In this document: piece after piece, positions 15,247 through 17,780 of the stretch
Layout of the letters: each line of letters starts with the position of its first letter
How positions within the stretch are numbered: the first letter of the stretch is position 1
Source: JAFDWI01 sp964595905
Lineage (GTDB): Bacteria; Actinomycetota; Acidimicrobiia; Acidimicrobiales; Iamiaceae
Length of the DNA stretch: 17,780 bases
Direction of reading: 5' to 3'
Assembly (NCBI GenBank): GCA_964595905.1
Contig: CAZQSU010000066.1
Span: forward strand, 1-17,780
The notes under the pieces: generated by a model
Seen by the model: the letters and a program-made list of their open reading frames with translations, nothing else
What the model was told of the DNA's origin: nothing
Database searches by the model: none
Translations under genes and position numbers: made by a program

Positions 15247-15320
15247 CGACGCGGGCGTGACCGGCGACCGGCGGATGACGGACCCCGGGCACGGCGCCCT
15301 GCGTCCGGTCGGTGCGTCCT

Positions 15321-15486
15321 CTAGTGCTGTGACCACAAACGTTCGGCGGGTTCAGGCCGGCCGGATGCGCCGCTCACTGCGTCCTCGTCCTCGCCGCATC
15401 GACTATGCGCCTTCGTCCTGCGTCCTTGCGAGAGCCCCATCCGTCTCGCCCTGCACACCTACCTACGTTCATGGCCACAGCACTAG
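15321..15486. mobile_element. MITE-like 166-bp element with 22-bp terminal inverted repeats
   Basis: The left end 15321-15342 (starting CTAGTGCTGTGACC) and the right end 15465-15486 (ending GGCCACAGCACTAG) are inverted copies with 19 of 22 positions matching. The interior has no supported ORF and carries several CGTCCT repeats. CTAG at both outer edges could be part of the repeat or a 4-bp CTAG target duplication. It lies in the 264-bp intergenic region between the divergent secreted-protein and amidase genes. The absence of a transposase would make it a non-autonomous element. A long regulatory hairpin is the alternative. Confidence 0.5.
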
Positions 15487-15489
15487 CGT
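15484..15489 (+). promoter_or_regulatory. -10 box TAGCGT of the amidase gene, overlapping the inverted repeat end
   Basis: TAGCGT lies 8 nt before ATG 15498 with no Shine-Dalgarno. Its first three bases are the end of the right terminal repeat at 15486. Confidence 0.45.
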
Positions 15490-15497
15490 CACGTGCC

Positions 15498-16883
15498 ATG
15501 ACGACACCCTGGCAAGGCGACGCGGTCGGACTCATCGAGGCGTTCCGGAGCGGCGAGCGCTCGCCGCTCGAGGAACTCGACGCCTCGATCGCCGCAATCG
15601 AGGCGAGCGACCTGAACGCGTTCGCCCATCTGGACCTCGACCGCGCCCGCGCTGCAGCGGCCTCCGCCGACCCGACGCTTCCCTTCGGTGGCGTGCCCAT
15701 GGGCGTGAAGGAACTCGAACCGGTCGAAGGTTGGCCCGCCACCGAGGCGTCGCTGGTGTTCGCCGACCAGGTCGCCACCCACACCTCGACCCAGATGCAG
15801 CGGGTCTTCGCCGCGGGCGCCGTGCCCGTCGGCCAGACCACCGCGAGCGAGTTCGGGGGCCTGAACGTCTCGATCACCAAGCTGCACGGCGTCACCCACA
15901 ACGCCTGGCAACGCGGCCGCACCGCGGGCGGTTCGTCGGGCGGCAGCGCGACCGCTGTGGCCGGTGGCCTCGTCCCGGTCGCCTCGGGCGGCGACGGCGG
16001 CGGGTCGATCCGCATCCCCGCCGGGTTCAACGGCCTGGTGGGCATGAAGGGCACCGCGGGACGGATCCCTCGCGGCCCCCGCACCACGATCGCACCGCTC
16101 ACCGTCGTGGTGGGGTGCCTGGCCCGTTCGGTGCGCGACGTGGCCCGCTGGTACGACGTGGCGAACGGTCACGACTCCCGCGACCCGTACTCCCTTCCCC
16201 GCATCGAGGGCTGGGAACGCGACCTGGGCACCCACGACCTGGCGGGCTTGCGGGTCGCGATCGCCCCCGATCTGGGAGTGGCCACGGTGCGCGACGAGGT
16301 CGCGGCGCTCGTCACCGAGGCCGGCGAGGCGCTCGCCGCCGCCGCGGGGCTGCGTATCGTCGACGAGCCGGTCCGACTTCCCACGCTCGACACCGACTGG
16401 GCGGTGGGCAACCTGGCGTCGCTCCGCCACGAGCTTGGCGACCGTTGGCCCGACTGCGCCGAGCAGCTCACCAAGGAGATCGCGTTCGGCGTGCACTTCG
16501 CCGACGACTACCTGAGTCTGGCCGTCGCCGGTCGGGCCGAAGCGGCACGGACCGACGCGAACGAGGCGATGGCAGACATCTTCGACCGGGTGGACCTGGT
16601 GTTCTGCGCGACGAACCCCGACGTGGCCTTTCCCGCCGAGGTGGGCGCAAACACCCGGGTCGCCGGGCGCAAGGTCGGTCTGGGCAACAACGGCGCCCTC
16701 ACGATCCCGGCGAACGTCGTCGGCAACCCGGCCATCTCGATCCCCGCCGGATCGGTCGACGAGTTGCCCGTCGGTCTGCAGGTGATCGCGCCACACCACC
16801 ACGACGCCGTGCTGCTCGATCTCGCGCTGGCCATGGAGCGCGAGCGCCCGTGGCCCCTCGTCTCGCCCCACGCCCCTTGCTGA
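15498..16883 (+). CDS. Amidase (amidase-signature family)
   Basis: A 461-aa protein. ATG 15498 is chosen over the open frame from 15405 because the upstream part encodes an unlikely Arg/Pro-rich stretch within the inverted-repeat element. The Ser-cisSer-Lys triad is complete: K71 in PMGVKE, S146 in TAGGSSGGSA, and S170 in GDGGGSIRIP. K71, S146 and S170 have the usual family spacing. The C-terminal NNGALTIPANVVGNPAISIPAGSVDELPVGLQVIAPHH is typical. Family members hydrolyse amides to acid and ammonia; this looks like a stand-alone amidase, not GatA, as no gatB or gatC is near. Specificity cannot be read from the sequence. Confidence 0.92.
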   Translation: MTTPWQGDAVGLIEAFRSGERSPLEELDASIAAIEASDLNAFAHLDLDRARAAAASADPTLPFGGVPMGVKELEPVEGWPATEASLVFADQVATHTSTQMQRVFAAGAVPVGQTTASEFGGLNVSITKLHGVTHNAWQRGRTAGGSSGGSATAVAGGLVPVASGGDGGGSIRIPAGFNGLVGMKGTAGRIPRGPRTTIAPLTVVVGCLARSVRDVARWYDVANGHDSRDPYSLPRIEGWERDLGTHDLAGLRVAIAPDLGVATVRDEVAALVTEAGEALAAAAGLRIVDEPVRLPTLDTDWAVGNLASLRHELGDRWPDCAEQLTKEIAFGVHFADDYLSLAVAGRAEAARTDANEAMADIFDRVDLVFCATNPDVAFPAEVGANTRVAGRKVGLGNNGALTIPANVVGNPAISIPAGSVDELPVGLQVIAPHHHDAVLLDLALAMERERPWPLVSPHAPC

Positions 16884-16891
16884 AACCCCGC

Positions 16892-16940
16892 GAACTCGTC
16901 GCAGTTGCTCCCGCATGGCGGCGACAACTGCGACGAGTTC
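16892..16940. terminator. Bidirectional hairpin: perfect 16-bp inverted repeat
   Basis: GAACTCGTCGCAGTTG (16892-16907) and its exact reverse complement (16925-16940) enclose 17 nt that can fold further (CCGC/GCGG around ATG). It starts 9 nt after the amidase stop and ends 45 nt before the stop of the converging gene, so it can terminate both transcripts. No T-tract follows on either strand. Confidence 0.65.
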
Positions 16941-16985
16941 CGGTGGGGCCGGGCCGAACCCGGTCCGGAACGGTGCCCGGTGGGC

Positions 16986-17780
16986 TCAGGCGGCTGCAGT
17001 GACCGCCTCGGCCGACTTCGGTTTGCGGATCCGGTCGGCCAGCTCGCCGCCGTCACCGAAGAGCCGCTCGCGCCACTGCGCGGTCAGCTCGGCGTTGTCG
17101 TAGTCGTCGGGGTGGAAGTCGGGCCGCTGGTAGTCGCGGATCCGGCGGCGCACCTCTTTGGTGAGCCACGGCGAGTGACGGATCTTCTTCAGGTTGGCCC
17201 ACAGCACCTTGGGACGCCGCGCCCGGCGGTCGGCGAGCACCGACAGCACCGTCTGGGTGATCGAGTCGAACAGGAACCAGAACGTGGTCTCGCGCATGAT
17301 CCGGGCCCGGAGCTTCTGGTCGCCGACGACCGTCTGGTACACGTCGAAGGCGACGGCCTTGTGTTCGGACTCCTCCAGGGCGTGCCACACGAGTAGTTCC
17401 CGGGCCTCGTCCGCGGTGAACATCGCCCTGGCGCGGGCGTCGGTGAGCAGCACTTCGGCGAGCGTGGCCGTGTAGTGCTCGAGCGCGGCGGTGACCGCGA
17501 GACACACTTCGGGCGAGCGGGTCTTCTCGTTCATTGCGAGCCCGCGGCGCACCAACCGGTCGACCCGGGCGGTCGGGTAACCCAGTGCCTGGAGCCGGGC
17601 GTTGAAGTTGCGGTGCTCGCGTCCGTGGTTCGCCTCCTGCCCGATGAACCCCGCGACCTGCTTCTTGAGTTCGGGGTCGGTGATCTGATCGCGGTAGTGG
17701 CGCACCGAACGCACGAAGAAGTCCTCGCCTTCGGGGAACAGGGCCGACAGCACCGCCACGACGTGGCTCATCAGCTCGTC
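16986..17780 (-). CDS. Predicted metal-dependent hydrolase, ferritin-like (PF10118 type), N-terminus cut by window
   Basis: At least 261 residues are visible from ATG 17771, but the frame stays open to the window edge (DEL before that Met). Family members usually have additional residues before the LSALFPEGEDFFVRSVRHY segment, so the gene probably starts outside. It carries the helical motifs QEANHGREH and LEESEHKAVAFDVY, whose Glu/His residues suit a di-metal site, plus the N-terminal LFPEGE...RSVRHYRDQI typical of this family. Long helices and TFWFLFDSITQTVLSVLAD suggest a hydrophobic pocket or membrane contact. The reaction is not established for this group. It converges on the amidase. 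Confidence 0.85.
   Translation of the reverse strand, partial: DELMSHVVAVLSALFPEGEDFFVRSVRHYRDQITDPELKKQVAGFIGQEANHGREHRNFNARLQALGYPTARVDRLVRRGLAMNEKTRSPEVCLAVTAALEHYTATLAEVLLTDARARAMFTADEARELLVWHALEESEHKAVAFDVYQTVVGDQKLRARIMRETTFWFLFDSITQTVLSVLADRRARRPKVLWANLKKIRHSPWLTKEVRRRIRDYQRPDFHPDDYDNAELTAQWRERLFGDGGELADRIRKPKSAEAVTAAA

Noticed and set aside
13068..15260. A 730-codon plus-strand open frame antisense to the secreted-protein gene
   Set aside because: It is a GC-rich mirror frame full of Arg/Gly/Ala. The minus strand has a convincing signal peptide, a neocarzinostatin-like domain and a -10 box.
15489..16916. A 475-codon minus-strand frame antisense to the amidase
   Set aside because: The plus strand has the full amidase catalytic triad; the antisense product has no recognisable domain.

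Overview
The window is high-GC, gene-dense bacterial DNA that looks like an uncultured or draft-quality actinobacterium, probably of the Acidimicrobiia/Ilumatobacter kind. That placement is inferred from gene content: two LLM-class F420-type oxidoreductases, a WS/DGAT acyltransferase, a DUF222-HNH protein, GTG starts, and genes that appear leaderless with a TANNNT -10 box just before the start codon. A run of exactly 100 N (1838-1937) marks a scaffold gap of unknown true size, and it lies inside a 15-bp tandem repeat.

Layout. 1-7758 is all plus strand: the 3' end of an SDR dehydrogenase of the MFE-2/HSD17B4 type; an alkylsulfatase-like metallo-beta-lactamase-fold hydrolase; the gap and 15-bp repeat; an alpha/beta hydrolase; a DUF222-HNH protein; a small RecB-like PD-(D/E)XK nuclease with a probable Fe-S cluster; a PAP2 phosphatase; a DsbA-fold protein with a CPWT active site; and a WS/DGAT. 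A 67-aa minus-strand ORF then faces a divergent control region holding a perfect 8-bp dyad. 8239-11196 is plus strand again: LLM oxidoreductase, a 103-aa basic protein, a methyltransferase fused to a Mug/TDG-type DNA glycosylase, and an SRPBCC protein. 11232-15233 is minus strand: a second LLM oxidoreductase directly downstream of a TesB-like acyl-CoA thioesterase, and a 713-aa secreted protein with a neocarzinostatin-like N-terminal domain. An amidase (plus) and a ferritin-like metal-dependent hydrolase (minus, cut by the window edge) converge on a strong 16-bp inverted repeat.

Several genes fit lipid and acyl-CoA metabolism (SDR, thioesterase, PAP2, WS/DGAT, alkylsulfatase-like hydrolase). 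A second group handles nucleic acids (HNH, RecB-like nuclease, glycosylase fusion). I see no phage, CRISPR array, toxin-antitoxin pair, or RNA gene. The least ordinary items are the methyltransferase-DNA glycosylase fusion, a 166-bp element with 22-bp terminal inverted repeats whose right end supplies part of the amidase -10 box, the repeat that breaks the assembly, and the large neocarzinostatin-like secreted protein.
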